Source: Phycisphaerales bacterium
GTDB lineage: Bacteria > Planctomycetota > Phycisphaerae > Sedimentisphaerales > Anaerobacaceae
Assembly (NCBI GenBank): GCA_003170415.1
Contig: PMZJ01000027.1
Coordinates: 62,001-126,000, forward strand
Length of the DNA: 64,000 nucleotides
Direction of reading: 5' to 3'
The notes beneath the pieces were generated by a model. The model saw nothing but the letters and a program-made list of their open reading frames with translations. It made no database searches and was not told the origin of the DNA. Made by a program: the position numbers and the translations under genes. Below are positions 34,591 through 41,836 of the stretch, piece by piece. Every line of letters begins with the position of its first letter. The stretch's first letter is position 1.

Positions 34591-36345
34591 TTATGTTCTC
34601 TTGAACTGTTTTTCGAGGTCAGCCACGGTAAATTTAATTATGGTGGGTCTGCCGTGGGGACAATGGCTCGATTGTTCGACCGTTTCTTTGTCGGCGATAA
34701 GCTGCTCAATCTCGCCGTCGGTCAGTTTTTGTCCCGCTTTGATTGCCGCCTTGCACGCCGCCATATGCAAAACCTCATCGAATAAGCTGTCCGCATCGAG
34801 CGTCGAGGTCTTTTCCGTGAGCATATCAATTGCGTCCCGGAGAAAATCCGCCGGCTCGGCCTTTGCCAAAAGCACGGGAAACGCCTGAATGGCAATGGTC
34901 TTAGGCCCAAATGGGACAAGCTCAATTCCCAGTTTTTCAAAAAGCTGCGAATTGTTTTCGAGCGTATCCGATTGTTCTTTGGTCAGTTGAAAACTTTCCG
35001 GCACTAAAAGTTTTTGCGATTCGAGCGGGCTGTTATGAACGCGCCTTTTCAAATGCTCATACATAATCCGTTCGTGCAATGCGTGCTGGTCGATAATACA
35101 AAAACCATCTTCGTTTTCAGCGATAATGAAGCAGTCGTGAATCTGCAGGAATTTCGATGCCCGATTCTCAATACTCGGTTCTCGATATTCATTAATGTGT
35201 TGAATGCCAGAAGGGCGCCCATCAGGTGTAAAATCCAGTTGTCGCTGACCTGCGGGTCGGTGCCTTTTGAAAAATTCCTCCATCGCCTCCGCGATTCGAC
35301 CATCGCGTCGCATAGGCGGGGCGGACTGCTGCGGGACGCTCGCGAGGGTATCAAGGTCGGTAGCCAGAAGTTTTTCGCGGATACAGGCGAGAATCTGCGA
35401 ATGAACAAGATTGGCGTTATAGAACCGCACCTCGATTTTTGTCGGGTGGACGTTGGCGTCGTAATCCTCGTAAGGCATCCTGATAAATATAAATGCGGCG
35501 GGGAATCTGCTGGGGTCGATTGCTCCGCGATACGCCTCTTTGATTGCGTGCGATATGAATTTGTCGCGTATGAATCTGCCGTTGAGGAATATGTATTGCA
35601 GCCGGTTGCTGGTGGTTGCGATTGCTGGTTTGCCTAAAAGGGCGGCTATGTGCAGGCCCTTTTCATCGCTTTCGGTTTCGAGAAGATTTTCCGCTACCTC
35701 CTGCGAGAATAATTCTGCAATTCTCATTCGGAGACCTTGTCCGGCTAAGAGCCGGTATTGCTCTTTGCCGTTGTGCGTCAGGGCAAGCTCGATAGTGGTA
35801 TTAGCAAGAGCTATCCTGATGAACTGCTCGACGATGTGAGTCATCTCGGTATTCGCGCTTTTGAGAAATTTTCTTCTGGCGGGCAATTTATAAAAAATGT
35901 CCCTGACCTGAATGGTCGTGCCAACGTCTGCGCTGCAGGGTACAAGGCCCGCTTTGTCGCCGCAGTCGATTTCGACACAGTTGCCCGAAAGCTCGTCCAT
36001 TCTCCTGCTGACGGCTTTCACCTGGGCAATTGAGGCAATACTGGCAAGGGCTTCACCGCGAAAACCCAGCGTTGATATCGCCCGCAGGTCGTCGCTTGTT
36101 TTTATTTTGCTCGTGGCGTGTGGTTCGAATGCGCTGGCGAGGTCTTCGGCGTCCATTCCGCTGCCGTTATCGGTTACAGAGATGAGTTTTCTGCCGCCAT
36201 CCTCCACGGCGACCGTGATTTTTGTCGCGCCGGCGTCGATGCTGTTCTCGACCAATTCCTTGACCACGCTGGCGGGCCTCTCGATTACCTCGCCGGCGGC
36301 AATCATATTCACCATATTCTGGTCAAGAACTACTATCCGGCCCAT
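34591..36345 (-). CDS. mutL: DNA mismatch repair protein MutL with repeat-derived insert
   Basis: 584 residues from the ATG at 36345, chosen over an upstream GTG at 36360 because GGGAG lies 5-9 bases before it and MGRIVVLDQNMVNMIAAGEV matches the family start. GHKL motifs: E30-N34 region ELVENSIDAGA, DNGSGM (59-64), GFRGEAL (94-100). The C-terminal endonuclease motif is DQHALHERIMYE (D-Q-H-A-x2-E-x4-E), so this is a nicking MutL. Twelve residues (EYREPSIENRAS) just before the C-terminal domain are encoded by a repeat tract (35155-35190). It precedes the importer operon. Confidence 0.92.
   Translation of the reverse strand: MGRIVVLDQNMVNMIAAGEVIERPASVVKELVENSIDAGATKITVAVEDGGRKLISVTDNGSGMDAEDLASAFEPHATSKIKTSDDLRAISTLGFRGEALASIASIAQVKAVSRRMDELSGNCVEIDCGDKAGLVPCSADVGTTIQVRDIFYKLPARRKFLKSANTEMTHIVEQFIRIALANTTIELALTHNGKEQYRLLAGQGLRMRIAELFSQEVAENLLETESDEKGLHIAALLGKPAIATTSNRLQYIFLNGRFIRDKFISHAIKEAYRGAIDPSRFPAAFIFIRMPYEDYDANVHPTKIEVRFYNANLVHSQILACIREKLLATDLDTLASVPQQSAPPMRRDGRIAEAMEEFFKRHRPAGQRQLDFTPDGRPSGIQHINEYREPSIENRASKFLQIHDCFIIAENEDGFCIIDQHALHERIMYEHLKRRVHNSPLESQKLLVPESFQLTKEQSDTLENNSQLFEKLGIELVPFGPKTIAIQAFPVLLAKAEPADFLRDAIDMLTEKTSTLDADSLFDEVLHMAACKAAIKAGQKLTDGEIEQLIADKETVEQSSHCPHGRPTIIKFTVADLEKQFKRT
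35155..35190. repeat. In-frame periodic repeat inside mutL
   Basis: The 36-base tract (minus strand TATCGAG, CCGAGTATTGAG words) encodes EYREPSIENRAS between the disordered linker and the C-terminal domain. It shares words and the 9-mer GGGCATCGA (extended to 35152) with the intergenic tract at 6297-6345. The length is 12 codons, so the frame is kept. Confidence 0.65.
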
Positions 36346-36360
36346 TTTTCTCCCACCCAC

Positions 36361-36426
36361 AATATAGCGTGTAGCGTGTAGCGTTTAGCGGATACTTTTT
36401 CCGCCCTTTCTGCACGCTATCCGCTA
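36361..36426. repeat. TAGCGTGTAGCG/AGCGGATA-type repeat
   Basis: The tract fills the junction between gpmI and mutL. It has direct TAGCGTG units, then AGCGGATA, and a second run reading CACGCTATCCGCTAT, which is partly inverted. It includes the gpmI TAG stop codon (36424-36426). The related tract is at 4737-4765. Confidence 0.65.
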
Positions 36427-37995
36427 TTTTTCCAGCAAGCTTCTTCCGGTCATTTCTTCCGGCTTAGGCAGCCCCATCATATCAAGCAGCGTCGGCCCAA
36501 TGTCGGCAAGAATGCCGACGGAACGAAGCTTTCTGCCCTTGTATCGCTCATCAAAAACAATCAGCGGCACATCGCCGACGGTATGCGCGGTGTGCGGCTT
36601 GTCGGGGGTGCCGTCTATCATTTTCTCGAAGTTGCCGTGGTCGGCGGTTACTATGGCCGCGCCGCCCATTTGTTTTACCTTGGCTAAAATTTTGCCCACG
36701 CAGGCATCAACCGTTTCGGCCGCCTTAATCGCCGCTTCGAGGATGCCCGTGTGGCCGACCATATCGGGGTTCGCAAAATTGATTACCATCACGTCATACT
36801 GGTTTGTGTCTAACCGCTGGAGAACAACGTCGCAGACCTCATACGCGCTCATCTCCGGCTTCAAATCGTAAGTCCGCACTCTTGGCGACGGGACAATCTG
36901 CCTGTCCTCGCCGGGGAATGGCTTTTCGGTGTAGTCGTTGAAGAAGAACGTTACATGTGCGTATTTCTCAGTTTCCGCACAGCGGAACTCCTTAAGTCCC
37001 AGCGAGCCCCAATATTCGGCTAAGATGTTTTTCATTTTAGGCGGTTTAAGAAATGCCACCGGCGCTGGAATCGTCGCGTCGTATTCGGTCATACAGACGA
37101 AATAAATATCCGGCTTTGTGTTTCGCGGGAATTCCTTGAAGTCGGGCATAACGAACGCCCTGGTGATTTCGCGTGTTCTGTCGCCGCGGAAGTTGAAGAA
37201 CACCGCGCCGTCGCCGTCGGCTATCGTCCCTATCGGTTCGTTATCTTCATTAACGATTGACGTCGGCTCAATGAATTCATCGGTTACCTGTTTTGCGTAG
37301 CTATTGGCTATGGCCTCGGCGGCGTTTTTGGCCTTGAGTCCCTTGCCTACCCGCAGACACTCGTAGGCCTTCTGGACACGGTCCCATCGGCTGTCGCGGT
37401 CCATCGCGTAAAATCTGCCCATCACCGAAGCGATTTTACCCACGCCGATTTGGGCTGCCTTTTTCTCTATTCTTTCGATGTAGCCGGCGCCGCTGTCTGG
37501 CGGTGAATCCCGGCCGTCGGTAAACGCGTGAATGAATACGTCCTTGAGGTCGTTTCTTTTGGCAAGCTCCAGCAAGCCGTACAAATGGTCAAGCAGCGAA
37601 TGAACGCCTATATTGCTGCACAGGCCCATAAAATGTATTCTGCCCTTGTGTTCTTTTACAAATTTGACGCAGTTTGCGAATTGTTCGTTTTTGAAAAACG
37701 ACCCGTCGCGGATGGCGTGGCTCAGCCGGACGGATTCCTGCGGAACTATCCTGCCCGCCCCGATATTCTGATGGCCGACTTCGCTGTTGCCCATTGTCCC
37801 GTCGGGCAGCCCCACGTATTCACCATAGGTATGGATGAGGGTGTTGGGGTATTCACTCATCAGCATTTTATCGGTGGGGACCTTCGCGCATTTTACGGAG
37901 TTATAAGCGTCCTCTTTGGGATTGGGGTTGTAGCCCCAGCCGTCACGGATAATCAGCACAAATGGTTTGCGTTCCAAAACCGCTTTTTTTGCCAT
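36424..37995 (-). CDS. gpmI: 2,3-bisphosphoglycerate-independent phosphoglycerate mutase
   Basis: 523 residues. Metal-site residue D18 in IIRDGWGYN, catalytic Ser71 in TMGNSEVGH, and the C-terminal ADHGNFEKMIDGTPDKPHTAHT are the family hallmarks. It interconverts 3- and 2-phosphoglycerate in glycolysis/gluconeogenesis. The start has GGAAAGG about 11 bases upstream. It may be the first gene of a run ending in the importer genes. Confidence 0.93.
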   Translation of the reverse strand: MAKKAVLERKPFVLIIRDGWGYNPNPKEDAYNSVKCAKVPTDKMLMSEYPNTLIHTYGEYVGLPDGTMGNSEVGHQNIGAGRIVPQESVRLSHAIRDGSFFKNEQFANCVKFVKEHKGRIHFMGLCSNIGVHSLLDHLYGLLELAKRNDLKDVFIHAFTDGRDSPPDSGAGYIERIEKKAAQIGVGKIASVMGRFYAMDRDSRWDRVQKAYECLRVGKGLKAKNAAEAIANSYAKQVTDEFIEPTSIVNEDNEPIGTIADGDGAVFFNFRGDRTREITRAFVMPDFKEFPRNTKPDIYFVCMTEYDATIPAPVAFLKPPKMKNILAEYWGSLGLKEFRCAETEKYAHVTFFFNDYTEKPFPGEDRQIVPSPRVRTYDLKPEMSAYEVCDVVLQRLDTNQYDVMVINFANPDMVGHTGILEAAIKAAETVDACVGKILAKVKQMGGAAIVTADHGNFEKMIDGTPDKPHTAHTVGDVPLIVFDERYKGRKLRSVGILADIGPTLLDMMGLPKPEEMTGRSLLEK

Positions 37996-38017
37996 AAAAT
38001 TAAGACCTTTCCAGTGG

Positions 38018-38169
38018 TGAGCTCATCGAACCAGTCGAACCACAACCGATAACTATATTGAAGCAGCCCAACATGATAGAACCTAATGACCGAAAAGTCA
38101 AACAATTGCGCCAGCAAGAACGTTGGCGGGCATCCTGCCAGCACTGAGCTTGTCGAACCAGTCGGAGGG
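38018..38169. repeat. Two copies of a GAGCTTGTCGAACCAGTCG-type word
   Basis: GTGAGCTCATCGAACCAGTCG (38018-38037 without the first base) and CTGAGCTTGTCGAACCAGTC (38144-38163) are direct repeats with three or four differences. They belong to the same style as the element inside dtd and look like dispersed intergenic sequence. Confidence 0.55.
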
Positions 38170-38290
38170 CCCCGCATGGCAGAAGACAGAAGGTCGTTTT
38201 GTCCCGCCAAGGTGACTGGCGGGGAAAGGTTGGTTTTTAAGCGAAAAATCGCATTTAGGTGCATTTGTCCGTAAAAAGCAAGTTTTGCTG

Positions 38291-38318
38291 TTGTATGTAG
38301 TATATATACTACATACAA
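38291..38318. promoter_or_regulatory. 28-bp perfect palindrome (AbiE region, site 1)
   Basis: A perfect palindrome centred on AGTATATATACT, flanked by TTGTATGT and ACATACAA. It lies 372 bases upstream of the antitoxin start. The core is shared with the sites at 38406-38441 and 38551-38578. Confidence 0.75.
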
Positions 38319-38405
38319 TAGGTAACTTTGTACTTTTCGCAAGTATAGTGCCTTTTCTACGCTTTAAAAGCTGTTTTGGTTGTAATGTGCCATTATTTAT
38401 TTATG

Positions 38406-38441
38406 AGCTATATGTGCAGTATATATACTGCACATATAGCT
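38406..38441. promoter_or_regulatory. 36-bp perfect palindrome (AbiE region, site 2)
   Basis: The longest of the three, with arms AGCTATATGTGC and GCACATATAGCT around the shared core AGTATATATACT. Its centre is 119 bases from the centre of site 1 and 141 from that of site 3. Confidence 0.75.
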
Positions 38442-38534
38442 GTGTAGCAATAGTGCTTAGGACTTCAAAATGCGGGATTTATCTGTGGCTTAAGCAGAAT
38501 TTACTTGAGATAACCGCTAAATTAAAGTTTTTGA

Positions 38535-38563
38535 TTGACAAAGAACACCATCTAATGTAGTAT
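38535..38563 (+). promoter_or_regulatory. Candidate promoter of the AbiEi-like gene
   Basis: TTGACA (38535-38540), a 17-base spacer and TAGTAT (38558-38563) match a sigma-70 promoter. The -10 lies within the third palindrome, so a protein bound there would block transcription. The leader to the start codon would be about 120 bases. Confidence 0.5.
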
Positions 38564-38578
38564 ATATACTACATTAGA
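38551..38578. promoter_or_regulatory. 28-bp perfect palindrome (AbiE region, site 3)
   Basis: Arms TCTAATGT and ACATTAGA around AGTATATATACT. It overlaps the candidate -10 box, which makes it the best operator candidate for autoregulation by the AbiEi-like protein. Confidence 0.7.
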
Positions 38579-38689
38579 ACCTTAATTTTTTAGTAAGTTT
38601 ACGACGATTGTATTCGAGAAAAATTGTAAGCAACACAAAAGGAGCAAAATCCGTAAAGTAAACATAGATAATGAAACGACTCATATCTT

Positions 38690-39565
38690 ATGGCAACCAG
38701 AATCCAAATAGCCAAACAGGACATTGTTAAACATTTCGACAATTACCCCAAAAAGGTCTTTGATAAAGCAGAAGTTAGCGATATTTACAAAAAGAATAGA
38801 GATTTTTGGCGTCTGGCGCAGTCTATGTCTATGGGGAAGTTCATCGACTTCCTTGTTAAGAATAGCAAGTTGAAAGTTGCTAAGTTTAAATTTCCCGGCC
38901 GGTCAATAATCAAATATACCTGGAGTGAGGTTTCCCTGTATCAGATTTTGGTGAATCTCCGCCCCAAGTGTTACTTCACCCACTATACAGCAATGTATTT
39001 TCATGAGCTTACCGAGCAGATTCCAAAAGTAATATATGTGAACGTGGAACAAACCCCCAAACCCAAAAGTGCGTCTCTACTCGAACAATCACGAATAGAC
39101 AATGCTTTCAAAGGACCGGCTCGTATATCCAGTAATATCACAGAGTATGCCGGCTACGAGATACGCCTCCTCAACGGGATGTTCACAGGCAATAACGGCG
39201 TAATAGAAATGCCCGGCCCGGAAGGGGAGGCACTCCAAGTCACTGACGTGGAACGCACACTGATAGACATAACCGTCAGGCCTGAATACGCAGGCGGTGT
39301 GTTTGAGGTTTTAAAAGCATTCAGAAATGCCCACCAAAAGGTTTCGGTGAATCGTTTGGCTGCGATGCTGAGAAAAATTAATTATACATACCCATATCAT
39401 CAAGCAATAGGATTCTATATGGACAAAGCAGGCGTTTATTCGTCTTCACAAATAGAGCTGCTTCAGAAATTTGATGTTTCTTTTGATTTTTATTTAGCGC
39501 ATCAACTTGACAGTCCACACTATTCAGCCAAGTGGCGATTATACTTGCCCGAGGGGCTTCAATAA
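38690..39565 (+). CDS. AbiEi-like antitoxin / transcriptional regulator
   Basis: 291 residues. The N-terminal about 80 residues (KQDIVKHFDNYPKKVF onward) look like a winged helix, and the middle has VTDVERTLIDITVRPEYAGGVFEVLKAF, the AbiEi-type signature. AbiEi antitoxins neutralise AbiEii and repress their own promoter by binding inverted repeats. Its stop codon lies 27 bases inside the toxin gene, which runs the other way. Three palindromes and a promoter-like sequence lie upstream. GC is lower than in neighbouring genes, suggesting transfer. Confidence 0.72.
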   Translation: MATRIQIAKQDIVKHFDNYPKKVFDKAEVSDIYKKNRDFWRLAQSMSMGKFIDFLVKNSKLKVAKFKFPGRSIIKYTWSEVSLYQILVNLRPKCYFTHYTAMYFHELTEQIPKVIYVNVEQTPKPKSASLLEQSRIDNAFKGPARISSNITEYAGYEIRLLNGMFTGNNGVIEMPGPEGEALQVTDVERTLIDITVRPEYAGGVFEVLKAFRNAHQKVSVNRLAAMLRKINYTYPYHQAIGFYMDKAGVYSSSQIELLQKFDVSFDFYLAHQLDSPHYSAKWRLYLPEGLQ

Positions 39566-40420
39566 ACGATCTCCCAGTTCAGCAACATAGTCAAAATAGA
39601 AATCGAAATCACGGATTTTTACCCCCGGCCTGATAGTTTGCTGAACAATTGGAAAATCCGCTCTATGCTGCTCCTTATAATCTCGAATTTTCCCGATGAG
39701 CGACAGTGGCACTTCTTTAGCGGAAAATATATTCTTACACAACTGAATGTTTTCAGGACTCATTAAATCAACACCCAAAGCATTAATAATCGTATAGATA
39801 TCAAAGAAATCTCTTGCCCGTCCTTCGTGGTGAGATTTTCCGATCTGGTCAGCATACTCCTTGGTTTGCTGGCAAATTGCCCGAAGTTTTTCGAAAGCAA
39901 TCATCGCGGGCGTGTAAACATAAATAGCATAACCTTTGATTTCCCGTTGAGTTTTGCCGAGGCAGAATTCAAACTTGCTGATGTCAATAGTGAATTTTCT
40001 TTTGTTGTTGGGTCCAACAATTTCAGCATTACGCCGCAAATCTGCGATATTACCTGCTCTCTGTTGATATTCCTCGCTCGGGACTATCTTAAACGCAAGC
40101 TCATAACCACCCCACCATTCCGGCATGTCGGCTCCGGCAATTTCCGGCTTTGGGACTAATGTCACATCAAATGCCTCATAACCATTTTCACTAAAAACCT
40201 TCTTCAAGTTCTTTTCTATCTTCTGGCGAACGTCATCGAGTTGTTCGCCATCAAAATCTTTATCAATTGAGAAATCCAAGTCGATCGACGCACGAGAAGT
40301 GATATTATATATGAGATTGAGGGCATTGCCGCCCTTCAAGACGAATATTTCCATGAGTTCATCATCGGAAACCATTGCCATCAGGGCCAATTGCTTAATT
40401 TTTTCAATGTTATCAGCCAT
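39539..40420 (-). CDS. AbiEii/AbiGii-type nucleotidyltransferase toxin
   Basis: 293 residues. The nucleotidyltransferase signature is seen as KGGNALNLIYNI (G30-G31-N32) with D47-L-D49 after it, then PAMIAFEKLRAICQQ and RARDFFDIYTI, typical of the DUF1814/AbiEii family. AbiEii toxins act on nucleotides or tRNA and halt growth; activity here is inferred. It is convergent with the AbiEi-like gene and overlaps it by 27 bases, unlike the usual co-directional operon. Its own promoter must lie at 40420-40600. Confidence 0.78.
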   Translation of the reverse strand: MADNIEKIKQLALMAMVSDDELMEIFVLKGGNALNLIYNITSRASIDLDFSIDKDFDGEQLDDVRQKIEKNLKKVFSENGYEAFDVTLVPKPEIAGADMPEWWGGYELAFKIVPSEEYQQRAGNIADLRRNAEIVGPNNKRKFTIDISKFEFCLGKTQREIKGYAIYVYTPAMIAFEKLRAICQQTKEYADQIGKSHHEGRARDFFDIYTIINALGVDLMSPENIQLCKNIFSAKEVPLSLIGKIRDYKEQHRADFPIVQQTIRPGVKIRDFDFYFDYVAELGDRLLKPLGQV

Positions 40421-40861
40421 TACAAATGTTCCTCAAATCTCACATACTTCTTCCCACGGGGTACTACGAAGAAAATTGTAGTCAAGAATAAAGGTCGATG
40501 CAAATGGTAAATGATGCGAGATTAAAACCCTGCCATACACCCCGTCACACGCCTTCGGCGGGGGGAATAAGAATTTATGATTTGAGAGAATCGGCCGCAA
40601 AGCACATCAGGCACCCCTCGTTTTTAGCGTGAAAACGAACTTGCCCTTCAACCCCTACACACAAAAAGGTGGGGGCAACAAGGGGCAAGTAGGGGCAACT
40701 AAAAAAATACTTATGCTGCTATAAGAAAAATTTGCGTAATTTTAAGAGGCCGCGAACATCGAATTTCCAACCCGCCGGCGGCTAAGCCGTCGCTTTACAG
40801 TTGTTTGCATAACTGTTAACATAACAGGGATTTATGAAACCAATTTTGTTCGGAGCAGATT
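40421..40861. other. Gene-free stretch between AbiEii-like toxin and polysaccharide locus
   Basis: No gene is supported. The stretch contains copy 2 of the dispersed structured element (40614-40725). Near 40777-40794 it also has a GC-rich stretch, GGCGGCTAAGCCGTCGC, of the same style as the element in purL. GTACTAC...GTAGTC (about 40480-40502) is a weak inverted pair. Confidence 0.5.
40614..40725 (-). repeat. Dispersed structured element, copy 2
   Basis: Read on the minus strand, this copy matches copy 1 (20605-20714) nearly end to end, from hairpin CTTAT-agcagc-ATAAG, through TTTTTTTAGTTGCCCC and CTTGCCCCTTGTTGCCCC, to AAGTTCGTTTTCACGCTAAAAACGAGGGG. The hairpin differs from copy 1 by one base in each arm such that pairing is kept. 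Confidence 0.75.
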
Positions 40862-41836
40862 ATGAGCGGACAGTCGGCTGAAGTATCCGTGGTAGTGCCC
40901 TTGTTGAACGAGCAGGACAACATAAGGCCATTATATAACCAGCTAACGCAGGCGCTTAGTAACAAGTATAAGTACGAGTTGGTTTTCATAGACGACGGCA
41001 GCACGGACGACAGCTTCAGGATATTATCTGAGCTGCACAAAGCCGACGACAAAGTCAAGGTTATCCGCTTCCGGAAGAACTTTGGCCAGACGGCTGCGCT
41101 CAGCGCCGGCTTTGCCAATTCGCAGGGGCAGATAGTCATCGCCATCGATGCCGACCTGCAGAACGACCCCGCTGATATACCCAAAATGATAGAGCAACTG
41201 CACAAGGGTTATGACGTGGTCAGCGGCTGGCGCAAAAAAAGGCACGACAATGCCATTACCCGTTTGATACCGTCGATGACCGCCAACTGGTTTATCGCGA
41301 AGATTACCGGGGTGAAACTGCACGATTTCGGCTGCACATTGAAGGCGTACCGACGCGAGGTCCTGGCGGAGACGAGGTTATATGGCGAAATGCACAGGTT
41401 TATACCGGTGCTGGCGAGCTGGAGCGGGGCGAACATCTGCGAAATGGTGGTCAACCACAGGCCCAGGACCGCCGGGGTCGCCAAATACGGACTGGGACGA
41501 ACCTGGAAGGTGATGCTCGACCTGATTACCGTCAAATTCCTCGGCTCATTTTCGACCAAGCCCATTTACATATTCGGAGGACTGGGATTTGCAAGCGCAC
41601 TGGGAGCAATACTTATGGTTTTGATTATGTTTTATCAGAAGTTCTCGGCCCAACAGCTTCCGATGAACAGGAATCCGCTGCTGATTTTGTCGGCGGTCCT
41701 CATTATGTCAACGGTACAGTTTATCCTGATGGGTCTGCTGGCGGAACTGCTGGTTCGGACGTATCACGAGAGCCAGAATCGGCCAACATACGTGATTCGC
41801 GAAATCCTCGGTTCTTCCGCCGGAGACGGCAAATGA
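40862..41836 (+). CDS. GT2 polyprenyl-phosphate glycosyltransferase
   Basis: 324 residues. A GT-A domain with VVVPLLNEQDN, FIDDGSTDDS and the D-x-D-like AIDADLQNDP (D-A-D) precedes two C-terminal membrane helices (about 230-300). This matches the DPM1/ArnC/GtrB group, which puts a sugar on a polyprenyl phosphate at the inner membrane. It starts the plus-strand polysaccharide set and overlaps the next gene by 4 bases, so the sugar-lipid it makes could feed the GT39 proteins. Confidence 0.85.
   Translation: MSGQSAEVSVVVPLLNEQDNIRPLYNQLTQALSNKYKYELVFIDDGSTDDSFRILSELHKADDKVKVIRFRKNFGQTAALSAGFANSQGQIVIAIDADLQNDPADIPKMIEQLHKGYDVVSGWRKKRHDNAITRLIPSMTANWFIAKITGVKLHDFGCTLKAYRREVLAETRLYGEMHRFIPVLASWSGANICEMVVNHRPRTAGVAKYGLGRTWKVMLDLITVKFLGSFSTKPIYIFGGLGFASALGAILMVLIMFYQKFSAQQLPMNRNPLLILSAVLIMSTVQFILMGLLAELLVRTYHESQNRPTYVIREILGSSAGDGK

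Larger units (their letters stand above)
37996..38689. other. Gene-free stretch with repeats and palindromes
   Basis: No gene is supported. The stretch contains two copies of a GAGCTTGTCGAACCAGT-type word and three long perfect palindromes upstream of the antitoxin gene, with a promoter-like sequence overlapping the third. A 19-codon ORF at 38671-38730 overlaps the antitoxin start but has no supporting features. Confidence 0.55.

Noticed and set aside
38671-38730. 19-codon leader ORF overlapping the AbiEi-like start
   Set aside because: It has no well-placed ribosome-binding site and no sign of selection; such ORFs are common by chance.
38600-40510. Flanking direct repeat around the AbiE pair (CGAGAAAAATTGTA and CGAAGAAAATTGTA)
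   Set aside because: The match is short and imperfect in AT-rich DNA; it is not enough to claim an insertion footprint.
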